A DNA stretch of 64,000 bases, taken from assembly GCF_900604345.1 (NCBI RefSeq), contig NZ_LR026983.1, positions 2,316,882-2,380,881 on the forward strand, given 5' to 3'. The DNA comes from Maliibacterium massiliense. Lineage in GTDB: Bacteria > Bacillota > Clostridia > Christensenellales > Maliibacteriaceae. The translations under genes were made by a program, and so were the position numbers. The stretch's first letter is position 1, and each line of letters starts with the position of its first letter. Shown here one piece after another: positions 42,238 through 50,882 of this stretch. The notes under the pieces are model-generated. The model was not told where the DNA came from and did no database searches. It saw nothing but the letters and a program-made list of their open reading frames with translations.

Positions 42238-42591
42238 ATGAACGTGTACGATCAGGCGCACGTGCTGGCCGCGGTGCTCAAGCGCTGCGACGAATACGAG
42301 GCGTATAATGAGGCGCGCACCAAGGCGTTCGCGCAGGAACAGAACAAGAAGCTGATCAAACAGTACAAGAAAAAGCAGTTTCAGGCCCAGGCGGCCATGC
42401 TTTCCGGGGAAAAGCCCGACGAAAAGCTGATGGAGGAGCTCAAGAACATGGGCATGGTGCTCCAGTTCAACAGCGACGTCACGGCCTTCCTGCAGGCCGA
42501 GTACCGCATGAACCAGATGATGAGCGACATCTTCAAAATCCTGGGCGATGCGGTGGACCTTGATCTGGACTTTATGAACGCGGAAGAATAA
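42238..42591 (+). CDS. ylbF: YlbF family regulator
   Basis: A 117-residue all-helical protein of the YlbF/YmcA family (DUF964). KRCDEYEAYNEARTKAF and a second long helix ending FNSDVTAFLQAEYRMNQMMSDIFKILGDAVDLDLDFM are typical. In Bacillus subtilis YlbF, YmcA and YaaT influence RNase Y activity and sporulation or competence. Coupling to rnj here fits a role in RNA turnover. Confidence 0.85.
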   Translation: MNVYDQAHVLAAVLKRCDEYEAYNEARTKAFAQEQNKKLIKQYKKKQFQAQAAMLSGEKPDEKLMEELKNMGMVLQFNSDVTAFLQAEYRMNQMMSDIFKILGDAVDLDLDFMNAEE

Positions 42592-42612
42592 CCCCGTTTA
42601 TCATCCGGCATG

Positions 42613-42670
42613 ACAAAGCGCGCGTTTTGCCGCCCCGCGTGGGTGGCAGGGCCCGCGCTTTTTGCCGCTT
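42613..42670 (+). terminator. Multi-stem terminator after ylbF
   Basis: An outer AAAGCGCG/CGCGCTTTTT stem (42615-42622 and 42654-42663) encloses a second stem TGCCGCCC/GGGTGGCA. The T-run is TTTTT followed by GCCGCTTT. This is a complex but plausible intrinsic terminator. Confidence 0.6.
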
Positions 42671-42697
42671 TGTGGGGCGGTGGCTTTGCCGATGCAC

Positions 42698-42726
42698 TTG
42701 CGCGATTGGGGCAAGCTGTCTATAAT
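42698..42726 (+). promoter_or_regulatory. Sigma-A promoter of mltG
   Basis: TTGCGC (42698-42703), a 17-base spacer and TATAAT (42721-42726). Downstream, GGGCGGCG-cctg-CGCCGCCC (about 42756-42775) forms an 8-bp hairpin just before the AAAGGAG binding site. Confidence 0.7.
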
Positions 42727-42806
42727 AATAGGGAAACCTTGCGTGTAATCACCCAGGGGCGGCGCCTGCGCCGCCCGAAAGTGCGGCAGTATAAAGGAGT
42801 TTTTCC

Positions 42807-44042
42807 ATGCAGTCAAACAAGAGACGCCCGCCCAATACCAGGCCGCCGCGCGATGCGCAAAACCGCCGCGGCGCCATTGAAGTGCCTGCGGGCCTGCGCC
42901 CATTTATGGGGCTGTTGCGCGGCGCTGCGGTGTTTTTGATCAGTCTCGTCATCGTGGTCTCCACGCTGTACCTGGCGGGAAACCTGGTCTACAATAAGTT
43001 TGTCGCTCCGCCCGATAAAAAGAATACCGGCACGGTGCTCTTTGAAATTCAGCGCGGCGAGTCCCTTTCCGCCATCTCCAAGAAGCTCTTTGATGAGGGG
43101 CTGGTGCGCAACAAATCGGTCTTTAAGTACTACGTAGACTTTACCGACCGCACCAAAAGTCTCAAAAGCGGCGTGTTCGATCTTTCGCCCAGCATGACGC
43201 TCGATGAGATCATCGACGCCATCACCACCGAGTCGGATAAGGCGACGACCATGGACATCATGGTGCGCGAGGGCAGCACCCTGGAGGAGATGGCCGACCA
43301 GATCAAAAAGCAGATGGAGGAGAAGGGCGCCAAATTTGACAAGGATATCTTCCTGGACCTGTGCAAGTCGGGCGAGAGCTTCATCGCGGATTACGACTTT
43401 GTGGCGGCCGCGGCGGAATCGGCGGGTGCGAGCGAGCGCAAGTACCTGCTGGAGGGGTATCTGTTCCCCGCAAAATATGAGATCTATCTGACCAGCTCGG
43501 AGGAGGATATCATCACCCGCATGCTCGACAAGACAAAGAGCGTGTTTGCGGATGCGGAGATCACTCAGGCCATGGCCAACAATAACATGACGATTGACCA
43601 GACGCTGAACCTGGCCTCCATCATCGAAAAGGAGGCCAAGGCCGATTCCTTCAACAAGGTTTCCGCCGTGTTCCACAACCGCTTAAAGGATAACATGCGT
43701 CTGGAGTCGGACGTCACCGTGCACTACGCGCTGGGCATTAAAAACGTGGCGCTCAACGACAACGAGTCCGCGGTGGATTCCCCCTATAACACCTACAAGG
43801 TGGACGGCCTGCCCATCGGGCCCATTGCCAACCCCAGCCTTGCGGCCATCCAGGCGGCGCTCAATCCGGATGCGGATTACGTGGCGCAGAAGTTCCTGTA
43901 CTTCTGTGTGATGGACCCCGAGCAGGGTAACATGGCTTTCTCCAAAACGTATGATGAGCACATGGCCATCGTCAACCAGTACCGCCCGCTGTGGATCGAG
44001 TACGACAAAAAGCAGCAGGCGGCCCAGAGTAGCGGCCAATAA
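42807..44042 (+). CDS. mltG: Endolytic murein transglycosylase MltG
   Basis: A 411-residue YceG-like protein. It has a basic cytoplasmic N-terminus, one membrane segment about residues 38-62, then a LysM-like part and the catalytic domain. The catalytic Glu is in LASIIEKEAKADSF near residue 272, followed by VTVHYALG and PYNTYKVDGLPIGPIANPSLAAI. It cleaves nascent glycan strands. The C-terminal tail is polar. Confidence 0.95.
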   Translation: MQSNKRRPPNTRPPRDAQNRRGAIEVPAGLRPFMGLLRGAAVFLISLVIVVSTLYLAGNLVYNKFVAPPDKKNTGTVLFEIQRGESLSAISKKLFDEGLVRNKSVFKYYVDFTDRTKSLKSGVFDLSPSMTLDEIIDAITTESDKATTMDIMVREGSTLEEMADQIKKQMEEKGAKFDKDIFLDLCKSGESFIADYDFVAAAAESAGASERKYLLEGYLFPAKYEIYLTSSEEDIITRMLDKTKSVFADAEITQAMANNNMTIDQTLNLASIIEKEAKADSFNKVSAVFHNRLKDNMRLESDVTVHYALGIKNVALNDNESAVDSPYNTYKVDGLPIGPIANPSLAAIQAALNPDADYVAQKFLYFCVMDPEQGNMAFSKTYDEHMAIVNQYRPLWIEYDKKQQAAQSSGQ

Positions 44043-44056
44043 CGGCATGGAACAAA

Positions 44057-44097
44057 GCGCGGCGCTTCGCTGAAGAACGAAGCGCCGCGCCTTTTGC
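44057..44097. terminator. Terminator between mltG and convergent TetR gene
   Basis: GCGCGGCGCTTCG (44057-44069), loop CTGAAGAA and CGAAGCGCCGCGC (44078-44090) form a 13-bp perfect stem followed by CTTTTGC. The opposite strand is followed by a short T-poor tract, so it may work in both directions only weakly. Confidence 0.85.
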
Positions 44098-44121
44098 TGT
44101 CCGTCGGTAAAATGCGCAGGC

Positions 44122-44697
44122 TCAGCGCAGCGGCACAAGGTGCAGTTGTTTGATGCATAGCTGTTCGACGAGCTGCTCGTAGCTGCCGCGGAAATTAAGC
44201 GCGTGCTGGTTCAGCATGCAGGTGACGCCGCACAGCAGCCCGCCGCAGAGGGAGGCCATCAGGTTCCGCGCGCTTTCGGGAACCCCGCAGCGCTGAAAAT
44301 ATGCGTGGAATACGGGCGCGCTGCTTGCGAAATAATAGTGCAGAGGGTGCTCCTGCGTCGGATAGCAGCGCAGCGCCTGCGGCGTGTAAAGCAGCTCGAA
44401 GTAGGTGGGATGAGCGCGCATAAAGCGTATAAAGGCGGCACAGACCACGATAAAGGGCTCGCACTCCGATTTTTGGGCGCACGCCCTGCGGATATGCGCG
44501 TAGAGCCTGGCGCGGATGTAGGGATGGGTCGCGTCCAGCAGTGCCTGGCGGCTGGCAAAATGCTTGTACACCGAGCTGTGCGCAATACCGCAGTGGGCGG
44601 CGACGCTGCGCAGAGTGACGCGCGCGTGCCCTACGGCGGCGACCTGCCGGATGGTCTCTTCAATCAAAGCTGTTTTGATGTTCTTGTGCCTGGGCAC
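44122..44697 (-). CDS. TetR/AcrR family transcriptional regulator (first of tandem pair)
   Basis: A 191-residue regulator. The N-terminal HTH reads VTLRSVAAHCGIAHSSVYKHFASRQALL near residues 27-54; the C-terminal ligand domain has no close match I recognise. The GTG start is preceded by GGGAGGGGG on the minus strand. It overlaps the upstream TetR gene by 38 bases, so both come from one transcript, divergent from the ABC exporter genes they probably control. Confidence 0.88.
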   Translation of the reverse strand: MPRHKNIKTALIEETIRQVAAVGHARVTLRSVAAHCGIAHSSVYKHFASRQALLDATHPYIRARLYAHIRRACAQKSECEPFIVVCAAFIRFMRAHPTYFELLYTPQALRCYPTQEHPLHYYFASSAPVFHAYFQRCGVPESARNLMASLCGGLLCGVTCMLNQHALNFRGSYEQLVEQLCIKQLHLVPLR

Positions 44698-45337
44698 AGG
44701 ATGCCCCCTCCCTTCGCGGCGGTGTTTTTTGCAGTTGTTTGATCAGCAGGTCCACAATGCGCGCGGTAAAGGCCTGCTGGCTGATGCGCGGCGGGAGTGC
44801 GGCGTTCTGCACGATGTAGGCGAGACCCTGCAGAAAGGCGAGCAGGAGCATAGGGTCGACCTCCTGCGCGCTGGACAAGCGCTGCAGCCACACAGGCGCG
44901 TCCGGCGCCTGCGCACCGTCCGCATCCATCCCGGCGACGCGCAGCGCGCCGTCCTGCTGCGTGGCATGCAAAAACGCATTGGTATAAATATGCTGGTGCA
45001 TGCAGCTGACGTAATGCGGGTACTGGGCGCACATATGGATGTAAGCATCCGTCAGCGCGGTGAGCATGGCACGTTGTGTGGGCGCGGCCCGCTGTAAAAC
45101 CTCACAGCAGTGCCCGTCAAAGCACTCTAGCAGATGGACGCGCACGGCGCGCATCAGCGCATCCTTGCAGGGGAAATGGTTGTAGATGGCGCGCGGCGTC
45201 ACATGGCACTGCGCCGCCAGATAGCGCATGGTGAGCGCCTCAGGCGGATTTGACCGCAGGAAGCTTATCGCTTCGGCGATGAGCCTTTCTTGAAGCGGTG
45301 CGGCTGCCTTTGGGGCGGGTAAAATGGCTTTGTTCAA
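44660..45337 (-). CDS. TetR/AcrR family transcriptional regulator (second of tandem pair)
   Basis: A 225-residue regulator. The HTH is LTMRYLAAQCHVTPRAIYNHFPCKDALM near residues 35-62. A TTG start at 45337 is the only one that keeps the whole first helix; AAAGGATG lies upstream at a long spacing. The C-terminal region contains many Cys and His residues (HCCEV, YPHYVSCMHQH), which could bind a metal or react with a thiol; this is only suggestive. It is the promoter-proximal gene of the minus-strand pair. Confidence 0.85.
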   Translation of the reverse strand: MNKAILPAPKAAAPLQERLIAEAISFLRSNPPEALTMRYLAAQCHVTPRAIYNHFPCKDALMRAVRVHLLECFDGHCCEVLQRAAPTQRAMLTALTDAYIHMCAQYPHYVSCMHQHIYTNAFLHATQQDGALRVAGMDADGAQAPDAPVWLQRLSSAQEVDPMLLLAFLQGLAYIVQNAALPPRISQQAFTARIVDLLIKQLQKTPPRREGASCAQAQEHQNSFD

Positions 45338-45656
45338 AACGGGGTTTGCATCCTTTCACGCGCTGTGTAATCGCATCGCTATATGCGCCATACTTGCGGC
45401 ATATGACACGATTCGGTATGTATTTTACAGAGATTGCACCGGGCAAAACGAGCTTATCAAACGTAACATGATAAAAACCTTTTGCGCGCGGCTGTTGCCC
45501 GGGCTTCGCACAACCGCTGCCGCAAAACGGGGGAAAGCGTTCGCCGGCAAATAATAGTATGCGCCGGCGAAATATGGTATCATACAGGGGATGCTTTTTG
45601 CCGCCCCTTCGCGGGCGCCCAAAAGCACCGCAAAGTCCTTGGCAAGGTGTGTGATC
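45338..45656. promoter_or_regulatory. Divergent control region between TetR pair and ABC exporter
   Basis: The region has two dyads. ATATGC at 45381 and GCATAT ending at 45404 flank a 12-base centre. TTCGCCGGC (45540-45548) and GCCGGCGAA (45563-45571) are a perfect 9-bp inverted repeat with a 14-base AT-rich spacer. TATCAT at 45578-45583 may be a -10 for the exporter. For the regulators, TTGCCC with TACATA at 18 bp on the minus strand is a weak promoter. Both dyads are candidate TetR operators. Confidence 0.5.
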
Positions 45657-47405
45657 GTGCAGATGTGGCAGTTGAGGAAATACCTGGGCAGGTTCAAAAA
45701 GCAGGCGATACTGGGCCCTCTGTTCAAGCTGACGGAGGCCGTGCTGGAGCTGATCGTCCCGCTGGTGATGGCGCGCATCATCGATATCGGCGTCAAGCAC
45801 CAGGACATGGGCTACGTGCTTCGGATGGGCGGGCTCTTGCTTTTGATCGGCATCGTCAGTTTGGGCTGCGCGATGGTGTGCCAGTACTATGCCTCCATCG
45901 CCTCGCAGGGAGTGGGCACGGCGCTGCGCAGGGATATGTACGCCAAGGTCAACAGCCTTTCTCACGCGCAGCTGGACCGCTTCGGCACCCACTCGCTCAT
46001 CACCCGCCTGACCAACGACGTCAACCAGCTGCAGCTGGCTGTGGCGATGTTGATCCGCCTGGTGGTGCGCGCGCCCTTTCTCGCCATCGGCGCAGTCGTG
46101 ATGGCGATGACCATCGATTTGCCCCTGGCCACGGTGCTGCTCGTTGCGCTGCCGCTGATTGTGATCGTGTTGTATTTTGTGATGGGCAAATCCGTGCCGT
46201 ACTTTCGTGTGATGCAGAAAAAGCTGGATAAAATCGCGCTGCTCACCCGCGAAAATTTGGAGGGCGCGCGCGTGATACGCGCTTTCTCCAAGCAGGAGAG
46301 CCAGCAGGAGACCTTTGAAGTGGCCAGCAACGACCTGGCCGATACCGCGGTGCGGGTGGGGAGGCTTTCGGCGCTGCTCAACCCGCTGACCTATGTCATC
46401 ATGAACCTGGGCATCGTTGCCATCGTGTGGTTCGGCGGCGCGCGCGTCAACATCGGCGCGCTCACCCAGGGGGAGATCATCGCATTTGTCAATTACATGA
46501 CGCAGATACTGCTGGCGCTCATCGTGGTGGCCAATCTGGTGGTCATCTTCACCAAGGCGTCCGCCTCCGCCACGCGCGTGCAGGAGGTGCTCCAGACGCA
46601 GCCCGCCATCGTATCGCCCACCCAGACGCCGGTGCAGGCGCAGGCGGGCAGAGACGTGCCGCGCATCCGCTTAAAACACGCCTCCTTCGCCTACGGCGAC
46701 GCGCAGGAGACCGCCGTTGCGGATGTGACCATCGATATTTACCCAGGCGAGACGGTGGGCATCATCGGGGGCACCGGCTCAGGCAAGTCCACGCTGGTCA
46801 ACCTGATCCCGCGCTTTTACGACGTGACGCAGGGCAGCGTGGAGATCGGTGGGGTGGACGTGCGGTCGTATCCGCTGGACCAGCTGCGCCATATGGTGGG
46901 CATGGTGCCCCAGCGCGCGGCGGTGGTTTCAGGCACCGTGGCGGAGAACCTGCGCTGGGCCGATCCGGACGCGACTGAGGAGGCGATGTGGCAGGCCCTG
47001 GAGACCGCGCAGGCCGCGGATTTTGTGCGCAAACTGCCACAAAAGCTCGGCACCTACTTGGAGCAGGGGGGGAAGAACCTCTCCGGCGGGCAGAAGCAGC
47101 GCCTCACCATCGCGCGGGCGCTGGTGGGCAAGCCGGACATCCTGATACTGGACGATGCCGCAAGCGCGCTGGACTTTGCCACCGACGCTGCCCTGCGCCG
47201 CGCGCTGCGCAGGGATACGCGGGATATGACGGTGCTGATGATCTCCCAGCGCGCAAGCTCCATCCGCTACGCGGATAAAATCATCGTGCTGGACGACGGC
47301 GAGGTGGCGGGCATCGGCACGCACGATACGCTCATAGAAAGCTGCCCCGTCTACCGCGAAATCTGCCTCTCCCAGCTCAGTGAACAGGAGGTGGCGGCCC
47401 AGTGA
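45657..47405 (+). CDS. ABC exporter, subunit A (degenerate ATPase site)
   Basis: About 582 residues. An N-terminal six-helix exporter domain (residues about 15-310) is fused to an ATPase domain. Walker A is GGTGSGKST, the signature is LSGGQKQR, and Walker B reads ILILDDAASALD, with Asp in place of the usual catalytic Glu. This marks it as the degenerate half of a heterodimer like TM287/288 or BmrC. GTG 45657, GTG 45651 and ATG 45663 are all possible starts after AAGG. It overlaps its partner by 4 bases. Substrate unknown; drug or lipid export is likely. Confidence 0.92.
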   Translation: MQMWQLRKYLGRFKKQAILGPLFKLTEAVLELIVPLVMARIIDIGVKHQDMGYVLRMGGLLLLIGIVSLGCAMVCQYYASIASQGVGTALRRDMYAKVNSLSHAQLDRFGTHSLITRLTNDVNQLQLAVAMLIRLVVRAPFLAIGAVVMAMTIDLPLATVLLVALPLIVIVLYFVMGKSVPYFRVMQKKLDKIALLTRENLEGARVIRAFSKQESQQETFEVASNDLADTAVRVGRLSALLNPLTYVIMNLGIVAIVWFGGARVNIGALTQGEIIAFVNYMTQILLALIVVANLVVIFTKASASATRVQEVLQTQPAIVSPTQTPVQAQAGRDVPRIRLKHASFAYGDAQETAVADVTIDIYPGETVGIIGGTGSGKSTLVNLIPRFYDVTQGSVEIGGVDVRSYPLDQLRHMVGMVPQRAAVVSGTVAENLRWADPDATEEAMWQALETAQAADFVRKLPQKLGTYLEQGGKNLSGGQKQRLTIARALVGKPDILILDDAASALDFATDAALRRALRRDTRDMTVLMISQRASSIRYADKIIVLDDGEVAGIGTHDTLIESCPVYREICLSQLSEQEVAAQ

Positions 47406-49159
47406 AGCAAACGAAAAAGATCGACAAAACCGTGGTCAAACGCCTACTGCGCTACACCAGGCCCCACCGGATGTATTTGATCTTCGCCATGCTCTGCGCG
47501 GTGCTCGCCGTGACGCTGACGCTGCTTGTGCCGGTGCTCACCGGCGAGGGCATCGACATGATTCTGGGGCCGGGGCAGGTTGACTTCTCCGGCATCCTGC
47601 GCATCATCTACCTGATGGCCGCGGCTATTGCAGCAACGGCGCTGTTCCAGTGGCTGATGAGCTACTGCACCAACGTCATTACCTACCGCACGGTCAAGGA
47701 TCTGCGTATCCAGCTGTTTAACAAGCTTGCCACCGTGCCGCTGCGCTACATCGACCGCAACGCGCACGGGGATATCATCAGCCGTGTGGTCAACGATATC
47801 GACCAGGTGTCCGACGGTCTACTGCAGGGGTTTACCCAGCTTTTTACCGGCGTGGTGACCATTGTGGGCACGCTGCTGTTTATGCTGTGGGTCAACCCGC
47901 TCATCACGCTCGTGGTGGTGGTGCTCACGCCCCTGTCGCTGTTTGTGGCGGCATTTATCGCGCGCAATTCCTACAAACACTTCCGCGCGCAGGTGCGCAC
48001 CCAGGGGGCGATCTCCGGCTATGTGGAGGAGATGATCGGCAACCAGAAGCTGGTCAAAAGCTTTGATTACGAGGCGCGCGCGCAGCAGAAATTTGAAGAG
48101 ATCAACCAGGAGCTCTACGTACACGGGCAAAAGGCGCAGTTTTTCTCCTCGCTCTCCAACCCTTGCACGCGCTTTGTCAACGCGGTTGTGTACGCGGCAG
48201 TGGGCGTCATCGGCGCGGTCAGCGCCATCATGGGCCGCATCTCCGTGGGGCAGATTTCCATGTTTTTGAGCTATGCCAACCAGTACACCAAGCCCTTTAA
48301 CGAGATCACCAACATCATCACCCAGCTGCAGACGGCCTTTGCATCGGCCCAGCGCGTCTTTGCAGTGATCGACGCGCCCAGCGAGCGGCCGGACGCGCCG
48401 GAGGCCAAGGTGCTTGAAAGCTGCGCGGGCAGCGTGGCGCTGGAGCACGTGTATTTCTCCTACGACGCCGATCGCAGGCTGATTGAGGACTTCAACCTTG
48501 TGGTGCGCCCGGGCAACCGCATCGCCATCGTGGGGCCCACAGGCTGCGGCAAGACGACGCTGATCAATCTGCTCATGCGCTTCTATGATGTAAACAGCGG
48601 CGCCATACGCGTGGACGGCCACGATATTCAAAACGTCACACGCGCCAGCCTGCGCAGCCAGTACGGCATGGTGCTGCAGGAATCCTGGCTGTTCTCGGGC
48701 ACGGTGCGTGATAACATCGCCTATGGCCGCACCGACGCGACCGAGGAGGAAATCATCGCCGCTGCCAAGGCGGCGCACGCCCACAGTTTTATCCGGCGCC
48801 TGCCCAAGGGATACGACACCGTGATCGCCGAGGACGGCGGCAACCTCTCGCAGGGGCAGCGCCAGCTGCTGTGCATCGCGCGGGTGATGCTGGTGGATCC
48901 GCCCATGCTGATTTTAGACGAGGCGACGAGCAACATCGATACCCGCACCGAGATCCGCGTGCAGAAGGCCTTCAGCCACATGATGCAGGGGCGCACCAGT
49001 TTTGTGGTGGCGCACCGTCTTTCCACCATACGCGAAGCGGATGTGATCCTGGTGATGCGCGACGGGCACATCGTCGAGCAGGGGGACCACCAGACGCTCC
49101 TGGCAAGGGGCGGGTTTTACGCCCAGCTGTACAACAGCCAGTTTGTACAGAGCCAGTGA
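47402..49159 (+). CDS. ABC exporter, subunit B (canonical ATPase)
   Basis: A 585-residue half-transporter. The membrane domain covers residues about 25-320; the ATPase domain has Walker A GPTGCGKTT near 381, signature LSQGQRQL near 483 and Walker B LILDEATSNID with the catalytic Glu. The GTG start overlaps the stop of subunit A. Together they form a heterodimeric exporter likely regulated by the divergent TetR proteins. Confidence 0.94.
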   Translation: MKQTKKIDKTVVKRLLRYTRPHRMYLIFAMLCAVLAVTLTLLVPVLTGEGIDMILGPGQVDFSGILRIIYLMAAAIAATALFQWLMSYCTNVITYRTVKDLRIQLFNKLATVPLRYIDRNAHGDIISRVVNDIDQVSDGLLQGFTQLFTGVVTIVGTLLFMLWVNPLITLVVVVLTPLSLFVAAFIARNSYKHFRAQVRTQGAISGYVEEMIGNQKLVKSFDYEARAQQKFEEINQELYVHGQKAQFFSSLSNPCTRFVNAVVYAAVGVIGAVSAIMGRISVGQISMFLSYANQYTKPFNEITNIITQLQTAFASAQRVFAVIDAPSERPDAPEAKVLESCAGSVALEHVYFSYDADRRLIEDFNLVVRPGNRIAIVGPTGCGKTTLINLLMRFYDVNSGAIRVDGHDIQNVTRASLRSQYGMVLQESWLFSGTVRDNIAYGRTDATEEEIIAAAKAAHAHSFIRRLPKGYDTVIAEDGGNLSQGQRQLLCIARVMLVDPPMLILDEATSNIDTRTEIRVQKAFSHMMQGRTSFVVAHRLSTIREADVILVMRDGHIVEQGDHQTLLARGGFYAQLYNSQFVQSQ

Positions 49160-49175
49160 CGGCAAGATTTAGGAC

Positions 49176-49206
49176 GGGAAAGCGGCAATTGCCGCTTTCT
49201 TTTTTG
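49176..49206 (+). terminator. Terminator after the ABC exporter
   Basis: GAAAGCGGCAA/TTGCCGCTTTC is a 22-base perfect palindrome running into CTTTTTTGG. TATACT at 49225-49230 downstream is a possible -10 for the next gene, with TTTTGG at 17 bp upstream inside the T-tract. Confidence 0.85.
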
Positions 49207-49310
49207 GCCATTTTCGCGTATGCTTATACTGTGGGTTTGAAGTTCTGTTTGTCATCACTTTGCATACATGTTGGGGTCACGCACATATTGGACGATGGAT
49301 GGTGTACACA

Positions 49311-50870
49311 ATGGCAAGAGGGAAAAAAGGCAAATGCGCCGCAGTAATTGACATTGGCTCAGGTGTGCTGAAGATGCGCATCTGCCAGATGTCTAAGGGC
49401 AGGATCGAGACGCTCGACCGGCTGGAGTACCCGCTGCACCTGGGGCACGAGGTGTTTTACAATGGAAAAATCAGCTTTGAATCGCTGCGCGAGCTGACGG
49501 GCGCGCTGCGCAACTACGCGCAGGTGATGCGCGAGTACGACGTGGACGAGTGCCGCGTGGTGGCCACAAGCGCGCTGCGCGAGGCGAGCAACCGCGCCTT
49601 TGTGGTGGACCAGCTGCAGATTCAAAACGGCCTTTCGGTGCAGATACTGGAGGAGGAGCAGGAAAAGACGCTCATTTACTGCGAGGTTCTGCACAAGATG
49701 GACCAGCTGCAGCTGCCGCCGGACGCCTGCGCGCTGATCTCGCACATCGGCACCGGCTCCATCGGCATGGCCCTGTATGACGGCGCGCAGATGCAGTACG
49801 CGCAGAACATCGCCATCGGCTCGCTGAAGCTGCACGATATCCTCGCAAGCGTTCAGCGGGACACGGATGCATTTCACTTGGTGGTGGAGGAATACTTAAA
49901 TACGATCGTCTCCAACATTCCGCTTCCCACCGACGGGCGCAAGATCGCCCAGCTGGTGCTCACCGGAAGCGAGATCGAGCGCATCGCCAAGCTCTGCGGC
50001 GCCGAGCTGCAGGACGGCCAGTATCGTATAGAGGCAAAGAAGGTGACGGCGCTCTACAGCGAGATGTGCACCGTCACGCCCGAGCAGATCAGCATCCGCT
50101 TTGATATCCCCGAGAGCGACGCGGAGATTCTCTACTGCGCGCTGGTGATCTACGCGCGCCTGATCAAGCTGTCGCACTGCGCAAGCGTGGTTGCACCGCG
50201 CGTGGAGCTGTGGGACGCGCTGATGCGCCGCATCCTGATCCCCCAGAGCGCGGGGCAGTACGAGGCGCATGTGACCGAAAGCGCGCTTGCCTGCGCGCGG
50301 AACCTTGCGCTGCGCTACAACTGCAACATGGCGCACGCCGAGGTCATCCAGGGATACGCCTGTAAGCTCTTTGATAAAACCCGGGCAATCCACGGGCTGG
50401 GCAGCAGGGAGCGCCGATTGCTTGCGCTTGCGGCCGTGCTGCATGACTGCGGGCGTTTTATCAACTCTAAGCGGCATGCGGCCAGCACCTTCAACCTAAT
50501 CAACGATTCCAGCATTTACGGCCTGACCGATGAGGAGATCACGGTGGTGGCCTACACCGCCAGCTACGGCGAGTCGCTGCTGCGCCAGACAGGGCGGGGC
50601 GATCTTGCGCCGCTGGGCAAAAACAAGCGGCTGCTGGTGATGAAGCTGGCGGCGCTGTTCCGCCTGGCAAATACCCTGGACAAATCCCGCAAACAGAAGC
50701 TGGGCGAGATTAAAATCCGCCTGGCTGACCAGGCGCTCACCATCACGGGGCGCAGCGCGCACCCCATGTGCTTTGAACAATGGGCGTTCGCGCGCGAGGC
50801 GGTGTTTTTTCAGGAGGTATTCGGCGTGCACCCGCGCCTGGTGATCAAATCGACTATGCTTGACGCATAA
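49311..50870 (+). CDS. Ppx/GppA-family phosphatase-like protein with HD domain
   Basis: About 519 residues. The N-terminal actin-like fold starts AAVIDIGSGVLKMRI, has CRVVATSALREASNRAF near residue 80 and ILEEEQEKTLIY near 112. The glycine-rich phosphate loop reads ISHIGTGSIGMALYDG where canonical enzymes have DIGGGS, so exopolyphosphatase or pppGpp activity is doubtful. The C-terminal HD domain (LAAVLHDCGRFINSKRHA near 381) matches GppA-type proteins. It lies 12 bases before ppk, which supports a role in polyphosphate turnover or its regulation. ATG 49311 is preceded by a weak GGATGG. Confidence 0.85.
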   Translation: MARGKKGKCAAVIDIGSGVLKMRICQMSKGRIETLDRLEYPLHLGHEVFYNGKISFESLRELTGALRNYAQVMREYDVDECRVVATSALREASNRAFVVDQLQIQNGLSVQILEEEQEKTLIYCEVLHKMDQLQLPPDACALISHIGTGSIGMALYDGAQMQYAQNIAIGSLKLHDILASVQRDTDAFHLVVEEYLNTIVSNIPLPTDGRKIAQLVLTGSEIERIAKLCGAELQDGQYRIEAKKVTALYSEMCTVTPEQISIRFDIPESDAEILYCALVIYARLIKLSHCASVVAPRVELWDALMRRILIPQSAGQYEAHVTESALACARNLALRYNCNMAHAEVIQGYACKLFDKTRAIHGLGSRERRLLALAAVLHDCGRFINSKRHAASTFNLINDSSIYGLTDEEITVVAYTASYGESLLRQTGRGDLAPLGKNKRLLVMKLAALFRLANTLDKSRKQKLGEIKIRLADQALTITGRSAHPMCFEQWAFAREAVFFQEVFGVHPRLVIKSTMLDA

Positions 50871-50882
50871 AGGGGAAGAGGT

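Noticed and set aside
44722..44760. Frameshifted remnant joining the two TetR genes
   Set aside because: Each has its own complete HTH and C-terminal domain and a proper start; the 38-base overlap is coupling, not decay.
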